Assembly: GCA_910578715.1 (NCBI GenBank)
Contig: CAJTRL010000012.1
Location: 1 to 64,000 of the forward strand
Source: an uncultured Lachnospiraceae bacterium
GTDB lineage: Bacteria; Bacillota; Clostridia; Lachnospirales; Lachnospiraceae
DNA: 64,000 nucleotides
Direction: 5' to 3'
The stretch's first letter is position 1. Each line of letters starts with the position of its first letter. The notes beneath the pieces were generated by a model that did no database searches, was not told where the DNA came from, and was given only the letters and a program-made list of their open reading frames with translations. The translations under genes and the position numbers were made by a program. Shown here piece after piece: positions 53,754 through 61,879 of the stretch.

Positions 53754-54863
53754 CTACTCCTCAGAAATCCAACGCCGCATGCTGGAAAGATAGCTTTCTG
53801 TCGTATAGTCCCCGGCGCGTTTTCTCGCCATTTCCCGATAATGCGCCATCTTCTCTCCATCTTCCAACAGTGAAATAATTTTCTCCGCCAGCATCCGTTC
53901 TTCGTCCGTGATATGCTGCGGCTCAAAGTCCGCCTCCGGGCTCATATTCGGCACGAGAATGCCATATTCCTTCCCAAGAATTTCCTTTGGCCCCGTCATA
54001 CAGTCCGTTGCAATGGCCGGTACGCCGAGCGCCATCGCCTCCACAAGCGCGTTGGGGAATCCTTCATTATAAGAAGTCAGCACATACAGAGAACTTTTTT
54101 TCAGGTAAGGATAGGGATTTCTTTTCAGTCCGGTAAAACATACCGCATCGTCGATTCCAAGAGCGGATGCCAGTTCTTTATATGCCGTATATTCTCCCTG
54201 TCCGATAATCAGCAGTTTCGTATCTGGCAGTGCCTCATGCACAAGCGCAAAACTCTTGAGCAGATGCCAGAAACCTTTTACCACATCTTCCCGCCCCATG
54301 GACACCAGAATGCGTCCTTCCGTCCAGGGAAGCAATGCTTCCTCTTTTTCCGCCAGCATTTCTATCTCCCGCATATCGAAAGGATTCGGAAGCGTCACGG
54401 CATTTTTGCAGCCGTATTTTTCCTGTATTTCCCGGCGTATCTGCTCCGAGCAGCAAATAACTCTGTCCGCCTCCCTGCTAAACCACTTTATCTGCTTCGG
54501 ATTGCCCATATCCATATAGCTTCTGATGCCGAGCCATTTCTTCGCCTTTCCCATCGATACGATATTGGCAATATTGGCCGTCGGACCGAAGCTGTATGCG
54601 ATGTCAAATCCTTCTTTTTGCTTAATCCGGTGCAATTTAAAGCCCCGCTTTACCACATTCCACAGCTTGGCAATCTTCCCCGGACGGCTGGCAAGATGAA
54701 GGTCCGCCACTTCAAGCCCCCGGATATCGTATGCGATATCCTGTGAGTCAAAAATCACGATTTTTACCTGATAATATGGCTGGAGCAGTCTCGCCGTGAC
54801 GACGCATACTTTTTCGAAGCCGCCCTGATGCAGCGCAGGCACGATTAATAGGATTTTTTTCAT
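53754..54863 (-). CDS. Glycosyltransferase family 4
   Basis: 369 residues. The start ATG at 54863 overlaps the stop of the formyltransferase (ATGA), which points to translational coupling; a longer frame to 54899 lies within that gene. ILLIVPALHQGGFEKVCVV has GGFEKV in place of GGAERV, and YNEGFPNALVEAMALG is the E-x7-E motif. It is the third member of the GT4 subgroup also seen at 35758 and 44126. By coupling, it may transfer the sugar formylated by the enzyme at 54860. Confidence 0.92.
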   Translation of the reverse strand: MKKILLIVPALHQGGFEKVCVVTARLLQPYYQVKIVIFDSQDIAYDIRGLEVADLHLASRPGKIAKLWNVVKRGFKLHRIKQKEGFDIAYSFGPTANIANIVSMGKAKKWLGIRSYMDMGNPKQIKWFSREADRVICCSEQIRREIQEKYGCKNAVTLPNPFDMREIEMLAEKEEALLPWTEGRILVSMGREDVVKGFWHLLKSFALVHEALPDTKLLIIGQGEYTAYKELASALGIDDAVCFTGLKRNPYPYLKKSSLYVLTSYNEGFPNALVEAMALGVPAIATDCMTGPKEILGKEYGILVPNMSPEADFEPQHITDEERMLAEKIISLLEDGEKMAHYREMARKRAGDYTTESYLSSMRRWISEE

Positions 54864-55780
54864 ACCAGAATATCTCCAGGCTTTAGTTTGGCACCGCATT
54901 CATAGCGGTCAATCAGCAGAGAGCCGTCCACCGTCCGCACCACCGGTTTCTCGTCGAAAACATCGATGACCTCTCCCGGCGCATAGGCAGAAAAATCGAT
55001 AATTTCATCAAACGGATGCGCCTCCCATATGGTTACTTTCTGTTCGCCGCACAGGGCAAAGGCCCCAGGAAAAGGCGCCGCCACACCGCGAATCAGATTA
55101 TAAATATTTCTTGTCCGCTCATGAAAATCAATTTTACCGTCAGCCGCCGTCCGTTTCGTATACCAGGAGTCAAAATCCTTCGATTCAGTACGAATCGTTA
55201 TCGTCCCTTCCTCATATGCCTTCAACAGCCGCCGAATCAGATTTTTCGAGCAAATCTGGTTCTTATACTGTGCCGTGCGGATATCGTCGTGAGGCGTAAT
55301 CGAAAACATTTCCGTCGCAAAAATATTCGGACTGTCGGCCTTTTCATCATAACGGAATAAGTTCAGGTTAAATCTGCTGTCCCCCAGAATAATCGACCAG
55401 TTAAGCGGCGAACGTCCGCGTCCGAAGGGCAGATAACCGCAGTTTCCGTGAAATCCGTAAATGCCGAATCGAAAACGTTCCAGCACCGAAGCGGGAATCA
55501 GCCGCTGCCAGCCCATGGAAATGCCGATATCGAATTCATTCTCCCGTAAAAAAGTCTGTGTTTTTTCATCCGTCAGAAAGTAACTGTCCGCTTCGTGTAC
55601 CGGAATCCCATATTTTTCCGTCAAAACAGACAATCCCTTATACCCTGCAATCTGATTTTTCTTCGTCACTTCCGGGCTTATCGTCATCACCAAATCGACC
55701 GGACAAATCGAATGATGAATAAATTCCACGATATTTTCCGAAGTATCTTTCACACCGAATACGACTACTTTATATTTCAT
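54860..55780 (-). CDS. Formyltransferase family protein, sugar formyltransferase-like
   Basis: 306 residues. The N-terminal half resembles ArnA-type formyltransferases, with DIGISMGWQRLIP and GFHGNCGYLPFGRGRSPLNW, and KADSPNIF supplies the catalytic Asp. The active-site N-x-H appears as G-F-H: the Asn is replaced by Gly, so activity or substrate may differ. The C-terminal domain (about 205-300) includes IRGVAAPFPGAFA, typical of the FMT C-terminal domain. A likely role is formylation of an amino sugar. The ATG at 55780 follows TAGGAGAAA. Upstream is a 203-base gap with a large palindrome. Confidence 0.87.
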   Translation of the reverse strand: MKYKVVVFGVKDTSENIVEFIHHSICPVDLVMTISPEVTKKNQIAGYKGLSVLTEKYGIPVHEADSYFLTDEKTQTFLRENEFDIGISMGWQRLIPASVLERFRFGIYGFHGNCGYLPFGRGRSPLNWSIILGDSRFNLNLFRYDEKADSPNIFATEMFSITPHDDIRTAQYKNQICSKNLIRRLLKAYEEGTITIRTESKDFDSWYTKRTAADGKIDFHERTRNIYNLIRGVAAPFPGAFALCGEQKVTIWEAHPFDEIIDFSAYAPGEVIDVFDEKPVVRTVDGSLLIDRYECGAKLKPGDILV

Positions 55781-55827
55781 GATTTTTCTCCTACATCATA
55801 TTATGTTCATACTTCAGTCTGTTCCGT

Positions 55828-55974
55828 GAGCGGGCGGCATACAATACCTGAGGAGGCCCTGGAGAAACGTCGGCACTTAGTGAAAAAGCTATTTTATAGC
55901 TTTTGAACTTAGTACCGCTACGATTTCTCGTGGAGCGAAAGCGTGCCTCTGAAGGTATTGTATGCCGCCCGCTC
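55828..55974. repeat. 147-bp palindromic element with 22-bp perfect terminal inverted repeats
   Basis: Outer arms 55828-55849 and 55953-55974 are perfect 22-bp inverted repeats. Further inward, GAGGC/GCCTC (55853-55857 with 55945-55949) and GAGAAA/TTTCTC can pair. The centre is a perfect 9-bp stem AAAAGCTAT-TTT-ATAGCTTTT (about 55884-55904) inside a longer imperfect one. It fills most of the gap between the epimerase stop (10 bases away) and the formyltransferase. No flanking direct repeat was seen. It could be a MITE-like element, an invertible segment or a structured RNA leader. Confidence 0.85.
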
Positions 55975-55983
55975 CCTCAAACT

Positions 55984-56958
55984 TTACAGATTTTCTTTAT
56001 ACCAGTCAATCGCCAGCGCAATGCCTTTTTTAAAATCATATTCCGGCGCGTATCCGAGAAGCTCCCGCGCTTTCGAAATATCCGCGTTGGAATCCCGGAT
56101 ATCCCCTTTTCTCGGCGGGCCGAAATTCGGCTCAGTTTTCTTTCCGAGCGCTTCGCACAGGTCGTAGTAAATATCAATCAGATATTCCCTTCCGCCCGCG
56201 CCAATGTTAAAAGCCTGTCCCGCCGCGTCGGAAGACGCATGAGCGGCTTTCAGATTCGCTTCGATGACATTATCAATATAAGTGAAATCTCTGGACTGTC
56301 TGCCGTCGCCGTTGATGGTAGGAACCTCGCCGTCCATCAGCTGTTTGATAAATTTGGGAATCACCGCCGCATACATGCCTTCCGGGTCCTGACGGCGGCC
56401 AAATACATTAAAATACCGGAGCCCGTAAGTATCTAATCCGTATAATTCTTTGTAGAGCCTTCCATATTCTTCATCCACCTTTTTGGTCAGCGCATATGGA
56501 GAAAGAACCTTTCCTTCCTGTCCTTCCTTCTTCGGCAGCACCGGATGGTCGCCGTATACGGAGGAGGAAGAAGCGTATACAAACTTCTTAACGCCGCTCT
56601 GTCTCGCCGCCTCCATCATGTTCAGCGTGCCCCGGATGTTGACTTCTTCATATAAAAGGGGCATTTCGATGCTGCGCGGCACGCTTCCCCAGGCCGCCTG
56701 ATTCATCACATAAGTTACGCCCTCTGCCGCTTCCATACAGGTATCCAGCTCCCGGATGTCTCCTCTGATGAACGTAAAATTTTCTTTTTCCGTCAGGTGC
56801 GCAATATTTTCATATTTTCCCGTGGAGAGATTATCCAGGCAGCGCACCGTGTATCCCATTTCCACCAGCGCTTCACAAAGATTGGAACCAATAAAGCCCG
56901 CGCCGCCGCCAACCAGAAATACACTGTTCTTTTCAAATGTAATATCCCGATATCCCAT
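55984..56958 (-). CDS. UDP-sugar 4-epimerase, WbpP/TviC-like
   Basis: 324 residues of the extended SDR type. GGGAGFIGSNLCEAL (NAD-binding G-x2-G-x2-G) is near the N-terminus. SSSSVYGDHP and SPYALTKK supply the S/Y-x3-K catalytic residues, and FGRRQDPEGMYAAVIPKF and NGDGRQSRDFTYIDNV match WbpP-type UDP-GlcNAc / UDP-GlcNAcA 4-epimerases. With the dehydrogenase at 60473 it would give UDP-GalNAc or UDP-GalNAcA. It has its own promoter upstream and large palindromes on both sides. The ATG at 56958 follows GATAGGAGTAA. Confidence 0.93.
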   Translation of the reverse strand: MGYRDITFEKNSVFLVGGGAGFIGSNLCEALVEMGYTVRCLDNLSTGKYENIAHLTEKENFTFIRGDIRELDTCMEAAEGVTYVMNQAAWGSVPRSIEMPLLYEEVNIRGTLNMMEAARQSGVKKFVYASSSSVYGDHPVLPKKEGQEGKVLSPYALTKKVDEEYGRLYKELYGLDTYGLRYFNVFGRRQDPEGMYAAVIPKFIKQLMDGEVPTINGDGRQSRDFTYIDNVIEANLKAAHASSDAAGQAFNIGAGGREYLIDIYYDLCEALGKKTEPNFGPPRKGDIRDSNADISKARELLGYAPEYDFKKGIALAIDWYKENL

Positions 56959-56960
56959 AG

Positions 56961-56988
56961 TTACTCCTATCCGTCTGCTTTGGCAGAC
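56961..56988 (-). promoter_or_regulatory. Leader stem-loop with Shine-Dalgarno (copy B)
   Basis: On the minus strand GTCTGC-CAAA-GCAGAC (arms 56983-56988 and 56973-56978), then GGATAGGAGTAA before the ATG at 56958. It matches the leader at 3337-3363 closely, and the single difference in the stem keeps pairing. Confidence 0.5.
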
Positions 56989-57005
56989 ATCTGAATTCTT
57001 AACTG

Positions 57006-57034
57006 ATTATATACTAATTCTGCGCGATGTACAA
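57006..57034 (-). promoter_or_regulatory. SigA-type promoter of the epimerase gene
   Basis: On the minus strand TTGTAC (57029-57034), 17 bases, then a perfect TATAAT (57006-57011). The transcript would start near 57000 and include the 40-base leader with the stem-loop. It lies directly after a strong hairpin at the end of the upstream gene. Confidence 0.65.
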
Positions 57035-57064
57035 CGTTTTCATGCGAAAGCAGTCCTATACTGC

Positions 57065-57138
57065 GGAAAACTGCGTCCCGGAAAGCGTCCGTCAGAGAAC
57101 TACATGCTGTCCGGATGCCTTCCGGGACGCAGTTTTCC
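57065..57138. repeat. Perfect 19-bp inverted repeat spanning the end of the GT-C-like gene
   Basis: Arms 57065-57083 and 57120-57138 are perfect; pairing continues inward with two mismatches (GAAAGCGTCCG against GAAGGCATCCG), giving a stem of about 28 bp. The stop codon at 57100-57102 lies in the loop, so the upstream arm encodes the last residues. No T-run follows on the minus strand. It may act as an insulator or mRNA end between this gene and the epimerase promoter. Confidence 0.85.
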
Positions 57139-58464
57139 CCTCACAAGTTCCACGACAAGCAGAAAGAGCGCCATATAAAAAATGGAAAAACCGTAAATCA
57201 TATATCTCGACAGGCACATAATCGTCAGGGAAGTAGCGCAGACGTTTGCCGCGATAAAAAGCAGCGCCAGGCCCATTACGCGGGCTGCTCCGCTTTTTTT
57301 ATCTTTTCCAAGCGCCATGACCGAAAACGCGGCGGCGGAAAGATAAATCGCAAGCGCCGCCCAGTTAATCCATTTGTTCACGACCGCAATGCTCCTGATA
57401 AATCCGTTCCGGCATAACAGCAGATAGTCATAAAACCACTGTCCAAAGCAGGCCGGAAGCAGTTTTCGCAGCATTCTGCCAGCCATTACGTCGGACATGC
57501 GGCTCTGCTGGTAATAATCCACTTTACCGAGTCCGAAAAAATATCTGGACAGATTGCTTTCCAATACATCGAACTTCAGCATATCGTGATGCCCTTCCAG
57601 ATATGCGGCTTCGCCCTCCGGCGCATCGGACGCATAGCGGTAACTGGCCTGAATGGAATCCGCCCCTCTGTAAAAAATATCGAAAAATTCCCGTTCGAGA
57701 CTTCCTTCCTCAAAAACATCTCCGTCTTCCTCGTCACAGGCGTAGATAACATTGGTCAGCGTATTGACCGGGCCATAGGTATTGCCCATAAAATAGCCGT
57801 TCGCAAAATAATTATAAGTATGCACCGTCAGGCTTCGGATGCCGAAAACACAGAATACTGCGGCTATCGGCATTATGAGCTTTCTATACCGTTTTTCGGA
57901 TAAAAGCAGGAAACTGATAACCACAAGCCAGATGATAATCGTCGTCATCATCTGCCCTCTCGTCATTGAAAGCAGATATGCGAAAACCAGGCTAAACACC
58001 ATATCTTTCCACTTTTTTTCAAATACCATCCGCAGCATAAATAAAAGGAACAACTGAAAAAGCGGAATGCAGAGCGCCTCGCTCATAATTGAATTTTCAA
58101 GAAAGATGCCAAGCGCCGAAACGTACCTGGTCACGAGATGGGGCGCCAGCTCCAGCGCAAGAAGCACCAGCTCTCCCGCCAAAGGAAGAGAAAACTTCTG
58201 CGTCAGATATTCTATCAGCCAAAAGATACTGCATGCGGTAAGCACATTCTGTATAATTGCTGCCAGCACAAGGCCCGTCTCCGGCCCCGCGAACAACCTG
58301 AAAAAAGCCAGAAAAAGCGGATAGAGCGGCTCTCTATGGATGTGCATCGTAATATACTGCTCGGAATCATTATAAATGCCGACACCATAGAGCGCGAGCG
58401 TTCCCAGAAAAAACAGCAATATAAAAAGAAAAAATACAAACTTTTTTACGCGTTCTTTTGTCAC
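57100..58464 (-). CDS. Multi-spanning membrane protein, GT-C-like
   Basis: 454 residues, about ten hydrophobic segments. YGVGIYNDSEQYITMHIHRE in the first outer loop carries acidic residues followed by HREPLYPLFLA, similar to GT39/ArnT-like GT-C proteins. An outer loop near residues 230-300 is acidic. It would transfer a sugar from a polyprenyl phosphate outside; the family name is uncertain. The GTG start overlaps the GT4 stop (GTGA), and the end lies in a large hairpin, so it is the last gene before the epimerase promoter. Confidence 0.85.
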   Translation of the reverse strand: MTKERVKKFVFFLFILLFFLGTLALYGVGIYNDSEQYITMHIHREPLYPLFLAFFRLFAGPETGLVLAAIIQNVLTACSIFWLIEYLTQKFSLPLAGELVLLALELAPHLVTRYVSALGIFLENSIMSEALCIPLFQLFLLFMLRMVFEKKWKDMVFSLVFAYLLSMTRGQMMTTIIIWLVVISFLLLSEKRYRKLIMPIAAVFCVFGIRSLTVHTYNYFANGYFMGNTYGPVNTLTNVIYACDEEDGDVFEEGSLEREFFDIFYRGADSIQASYRYASDAPEGEAAYLEGHHDMLKFDVLESNLSRYFFGLGKVDYYQQSRMSDVMAGRMLRKLLPACFGQWFYDYLLLCRNGFIRSIAVVNKWINWAALAIYLSAAAFSVMALGKDKKSGAARVMGLALLFIAANVCATSLTIMCLSRYMIYGFSIFYMALFLLVVELVRGKLRPGRHPDSM

Positions 58465-59600
58465 CTGTTTTCCATATCCTTTCCTCGGTCTGCGCCCCGG
58501 TTCAGATAAAACCGCTCATACCATCCCGCCTGTTTTTGCACGTCAAACCCGGCGGCCTGTACCTGTTCGTATCTGTCCGTCCGCTCATATTCCCCATGCG
58601 TAACTACATAATCCGCCCACACCGCCGGAGCATCCGTTATACTTTGGCTGACTGCCAGCTCCGTCACAATACATTCCCTCGTAATGGTATCTGAAATCAG
58701 GCAGCGCAGTCCCGCACTCTGGGCCTCTATAACCGTTCCCGGAAGCCCTTCGAACCGGGAGGGAAATACAAAAAAATCCATCGCCTGATAGTACTTCCAG
58801 GTCTCCTTCTGATTGCCGCAGAAACGAACTTTCCCCGCTATGCCAAGAGCCGCCGCCCTTTGTTTCATCTCTTCCATGCGCTCCCCTTCTCCCAGAAGAA
58901 GCAATACTGCGTTATCCCATTTTTTGGCGATTTGGGCAAAGACCTCCAGCAGATATTCGTGGTTTTTGGCATAATGGAATCTGCCCACATGCCCGACCAC
59001 AAATTTTCCTTCCAGCGAAAGCGTTTCCCGCATTTTGGTCCGCATTTCCTCACAGAAACGAAACGCCCCGGCGTCAATGGCGTTCGGAACAATTTTCACG
59101 TTTCCCGCAAGCGCATTCTTCTTTCCAAAAACCGCCTCTGCCGCAGGCACGGAACAAGCCAGCATATAATCGCATTTTTTTCGCAGCGGAAGCCGCAGCA
59201 GTCTGGTAACGACTCCTTTTATTCCTTTATCGACGCCCGCGCTTCTCGCATGCGCAATCGTCATGGGAATCCCGCAGCTTTTTGCAATCGGAAGATACAG
59301 GGCCGCCGTGCTCGTCATATGCCCGTGCACAGCCTGGAACTCATGATGCCCTACAAAGAATGTCCGAAGCGCCTTCCGATATTGCACAAAATTATATAAC
59401 CGAAAACGGGGAACGCGGTAAATCCGCCCTCCCAACGCCTGAATCTCCTCTTCATAATAGCCCGGCCCGCTCTGGTGCACCAGAAAATCGAATTGTATTT
59501 TTCCCCTGTCGATGCACCGGTATAAGTCCATAATCCGGCTTTCCGCGCCGCCGAGTCCGACGCCGCCGAGCACATGCAGTATGCGTATTGGTTCTTCCAT
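58461..59600 (-). CDS. Glycosyltransferase family 4, EpsF-like
   Basis: 379 residues. IRILHVLGGVGLGGAESRIMD and FQAVHGHMTSTAALYLPIAK resemble EpsF-type GT4 proteins of Firmicutes, and RFEGLPGTVIEAQSAG carries E-x7-E in the form typical of that group. It should add a sugar to the lipid-linked glycan. The ATG at 59600 follows GGAGACTGCT. Between it and the deacetylase, 59601-59686 shows no clear promoter. Confidence 0.93.
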   Translation of the reverse strand: MEEPIRILHVLGGVGLGGAESRIMDLYRCIDRGKIQFDFLVHQSGPGYYEEEIQALGGRIYRVPRFRLYNFVQYRKALRTFFVGHHEFQAVHGHMTSTAALYLPIAKSCGIPMTIAHARSAGVDKGIKGVVTRLLRLPLRKKCDYMLACSVPAAEAVFGKKNALAGNVKIVPNAIDAGAFRFCEEMRTKMRETLSLEGKFVVGHVGRFHYAKNHEYLLEVFAQIAKKWDNAVLLLLGEGERMEEMKQRAAALGIAGKVRFCGNQKETWKYYQAMDFFVFPSRFEGLPGTVIEAQSAGLRCLISDTITRECIVTELAVSQSITDAPAVWADYVVTHGEYERTDRYEQVQAAGFDVQKQAGWYERFYLNRGADRGKDMENR

Positions 59601-59686
59601 AGCAGTCTCCGTCTTCTATATCCAGCCTGTCATAAACATTCCTCCAACTTGCACAGACCAAAAGACCATCCATTTTTCTGTCAAAA

Positions 59687-60430
59687 TCACCGCCGGATGC
59701 GGCGAAGCAGATTCTTGCCTTTTGCCAGCAGATATTCCCCGATTCTGCCCGGTAACATTCTTTTCACAGGCGTTCTTTCCAGATATTCCGAATAGGAAAT
59801 CATGTTTTTTCCATATTCTTCAAAAATTTTTCGGTAACGCTCTTTGTCCGCTTCCGTTACAGTGTTGGCATGAATCAACAGCGTAGTCACGCCGTTTCGC
59901 TGTTTCAGACTGCAGCCAAGCCAAAACGATATTGGATAAAAAGTCATTCCACCGTATGTATATGGTTCTTTTCCAAAACCATCCGTAATTTTCGTAATGC
60001 CAAGCTCCTTTAGGGCCCGAAGCGTGTTGTTGTCGTAAGAATGAGACGGCGCCATAAAAATATCCGCCGCTATTCCCTGTTCCTCCAGTTTCTTTTTTCC
60101 GAAAGCAAGCATCTCTTTCTGCTTTTCATAGGGAACTCCCGCAAATTCAGAACTAGTATTCAGCGGAAAAAGGCCGCTCTTTTTCGTCGTATAGAGATGA
60201 TGACAGCCATGCAGGGCAAAGCAGCAGCCTTTTTCTTTCAATCCCCGCATGACCTCATAAAAATCTTCCCGCGGCTTCTCACAGCATAACTCTTCATCCT
60301 GGTTGTCCGGCACGATGCCAAGCAGAGGCGTTATGCCCGCTTTCTCGAACAATTCCTGGAAAAACCGAAAATTCTCCCAATTCATGTCCGGCGTAATATC
60401 ATCCATCCGGACGGCAATTTTTCTACTCAT
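59687..60430 (-). CDS. Polysaccharide deacetylase family protein (DUF2334-like)
   Basis: 247 residues from the ATG at 60430. KIAVRMDDITPDMNW at the start gives the D-D motif, CCFALHGCHHLY the H-x2-H pair, and MAPSHSYDN a later motif of this metal-dependent deacetylase group. No signal peptide. It may deacetylate a lipid-linked HexNAc in the cytoplasm and so provide a free amine for formylation or aminoacylation; that is inference. A TTG at 60472 with GGAG seven bases before it, overlapping the end of the dehydrogenase gene, is a possible alternative start. Confidence 0.85.
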   Translation of the reverse strand: MSRKIAVRMDDITPDMNWENFRFFQELFEKAGITPLLGIVPDNQDEELCCEKPREDFYEVMRGLKEKGCCFALHGCHHLYTTKKSGLFPLNTSSEFAGVPYEKQKEMLAFGKKKLEEQGIAADIFMAPSHSYDNNTLRALKELGITKITDGFGKEPYTYGGMTFYPISFWLGCSLKQRNGVTTLLIHANTVTEADKERYRKIFEEYGKNMISYSEYLERTPVKRMLPGRIGEYLLAKGKNLLRRIRR

Positions 60431-60472
60431 CTTTATGCGCCTGCTTCCTTTCCGGCTCCATTCCTTTGACAA

Positions 60473-61795
60473 TTACAGTCTCCAATACAGATAATCTTCG
60501 GTCATATACTCTTCTCTGTCCAGCAGTCCTTTGATATCCACAAGCACTTTTTTCGCATTCTCCGCTTTAAAAAATCCGTCCAGTTCTTCTCTGCCGAGCT
60601 TCTTAAATTCCTCGTGCGCCACCGCGATAATGACCGCGTCCATATCGCGGATATCTTCCAGACTTCCGAACGTGAGGCCGTAAAGATGTTTCGCTTCCGC
60701 CGCATCCGCCGCCGGGTCCACAACGAGCGGGCAGATTCCATACTCACCCAGCTCGTTATAAATATCGATAACTTTTGTATTTCTCGTGTCGGGGCAGTTC
60801 TCTTTGAAAGTAAAACCGAGAATCGCCACTTTCGCGGTCTTGACCGGAATATCCGCTTTAATCAGATTTTTGACGAGGCTTTCCGCCACATATTTGCCCA
60901 TCTCGTCATTGATGCGCCTGCCCGCCAGAATGATTCTGGAATGATAACCGAGCTCCTCCGATTTATAAGTCAGGTAATACGGGTCAACGCCGATACAGTG
61001 TCCGCCCACAAGTCCCGGCATAAAATTCAGGAAGTTCCATTTCGTTCCAGCCGCCTTTAATACGGCCTGTGTATCGATATCCATCTTGTGAAATATAATT
61101 GACAGTTCATTCATAAACGCAATATTGATATCACGCTGGCTGTTCTCGATGACTTTCGCAGCCTCCGCCACTTTAATGGATTCTGCCCGATAAACGCCCG
61201 CGTCCACAACGAGCTCGTATACTTTTGCAACCGTATCCAGCGTTTCATCGTCCATACCCGACACGATTTTGGTAATCGTCTCCAGCCTATGTACCTTATC
61301 GCCCGGATTGATGCGCTCCGGCGAATAGCCGATTTTAAAGTCCACGCCGCATTTTAAACCGGATTCTTCCTCCAGAATCGGCACGCAGATATCCTCCGTC
61401 ACGCCCGGATATACCGTCGATTCATAAACGACAACGGAGCCTTTTGTCAGATTCCGGCCCAGAATATGGCTCGCTCCCTCCACCGGAGACAAATCCGGCG
61501 TATGGTCGCTCTTGACAGGCGTCGGCACGGCCACGATATGGAATTTCGCTTCTTTCAGTTTCGAAGCGTCCGCCGTAAACTCCACCGCCGTATTGCGGAT
61601 GACCTCGTCTCCCACTTCCTTCGTCGGGTCAACGCCGCTTTTATAGAGATTGATTTTTTCTTCGTTTAAATCAAAACCCACAACCTTAACTTTTCTGGCA
61701 AATGCGACCGCAATCGGCATTCCCACATAGCCCAGGCCGACCAGCGATATTTTCTCGTCACCCTTTACGATACTTTCATACAAATTCATTGCCAT
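60473..61795 (-). CDS. Nucleotide-sugar 6-dehydrogenase (UDP-HexNAc type, WbpO/TviB-like)
   Basis: 440 residues. ISLVGLGYVGMPIAVAFARK is the NAD-binding start. PGLVGGHCIGVDPYYLTYKS near residue 265 contains the catalytic Cys, and ILGFTFKENCPDTRNTKVID is the UDP-binding domain motif. The Y-Y-L-T-Y-K-S form fits the WbpO/TviB/CapL group, which oxidises C6 of UDP-GlcNAc or UDP-GalNAc with two NAD. Together with the epimerase at 55984 it would supply UDP-GalNAcA. The ATG at 61795 follows GGGAG. Confidence 0.95.
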   Translation of the reverse strand: MAMNLYESIVKGDEKISLVGLGYVGMPIAVAFARKVKVVGFDLNEEKINLYKSGVDPTKEVGDEVIRNTAVEFTADASKLKEAKFHIVAVPTPVKSDHTPDLSPVEGASHILGRNLTKGSVVVYESTVYPGVTEDICVPILEEESGLKCGVDFKIGYSPERINPGDKVHRLETITKIVSGMDDETLDTVAKVYELVVDAGVYRAESIKVAEAAKVIENSQRDINIAFMNELSIIFHKMDIDTQAVLKAAGTKWNFLNFMPGLVGGHCIGVDPYYLTYKSEELGYHSRIILAGRRINDEMGKYVAESLVKNLIKADIPVKTAKVAILGFTFKENCPDTRNTKVIDIYNELGEYGICPLVVDPAADAAEAKHLYGLTFGSLEDIRDMDAVIIAVAHEEFKKLGREELDGFFKAENAKKVLVDIKGLLDREEYMTEDYLYWRL

Positions 61796-61831
61796 GATAA
61801 TTTTTCTCCCTTCCTGGATTTACAATTTTCT

Positions 61832-61856
61832 ATGCGCGGATATTTTTCATCCGCAT
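61832..61856. repeat. Short inverted repeat before the dehydrogenase gene
   Basis: Arms ATGC(GC)GGAT (61832-61841) and ATCCGCAT (61849-61856) with a 7-base loop and a small bulge. It lies in the 84-base gap ahead of the dehydrogenase gene. No T-run next to it; role unknown. Confidence 0.4.
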
Positions 61857-61879
61857 CTGTCTCTGAAAGCGCGGTGTTC

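Noticed and set aside
55828..55974. Complete insertion sequence
   Set aside because: No transposase frame fits between the arms and no flanking direct repeat is visible.
57065..57138. Intrinsic terminator
   Set aside because: The stem is strong but no T-run follows on the minus strand, and it encloses a stop codon. Kept as an inverted repeat only.
59662..59684. Promoter with perfect TTGACA on the minus strand before the GT4 gene at 59600
   Set aside because: No acceptable -10 at 16-18 bases distance.
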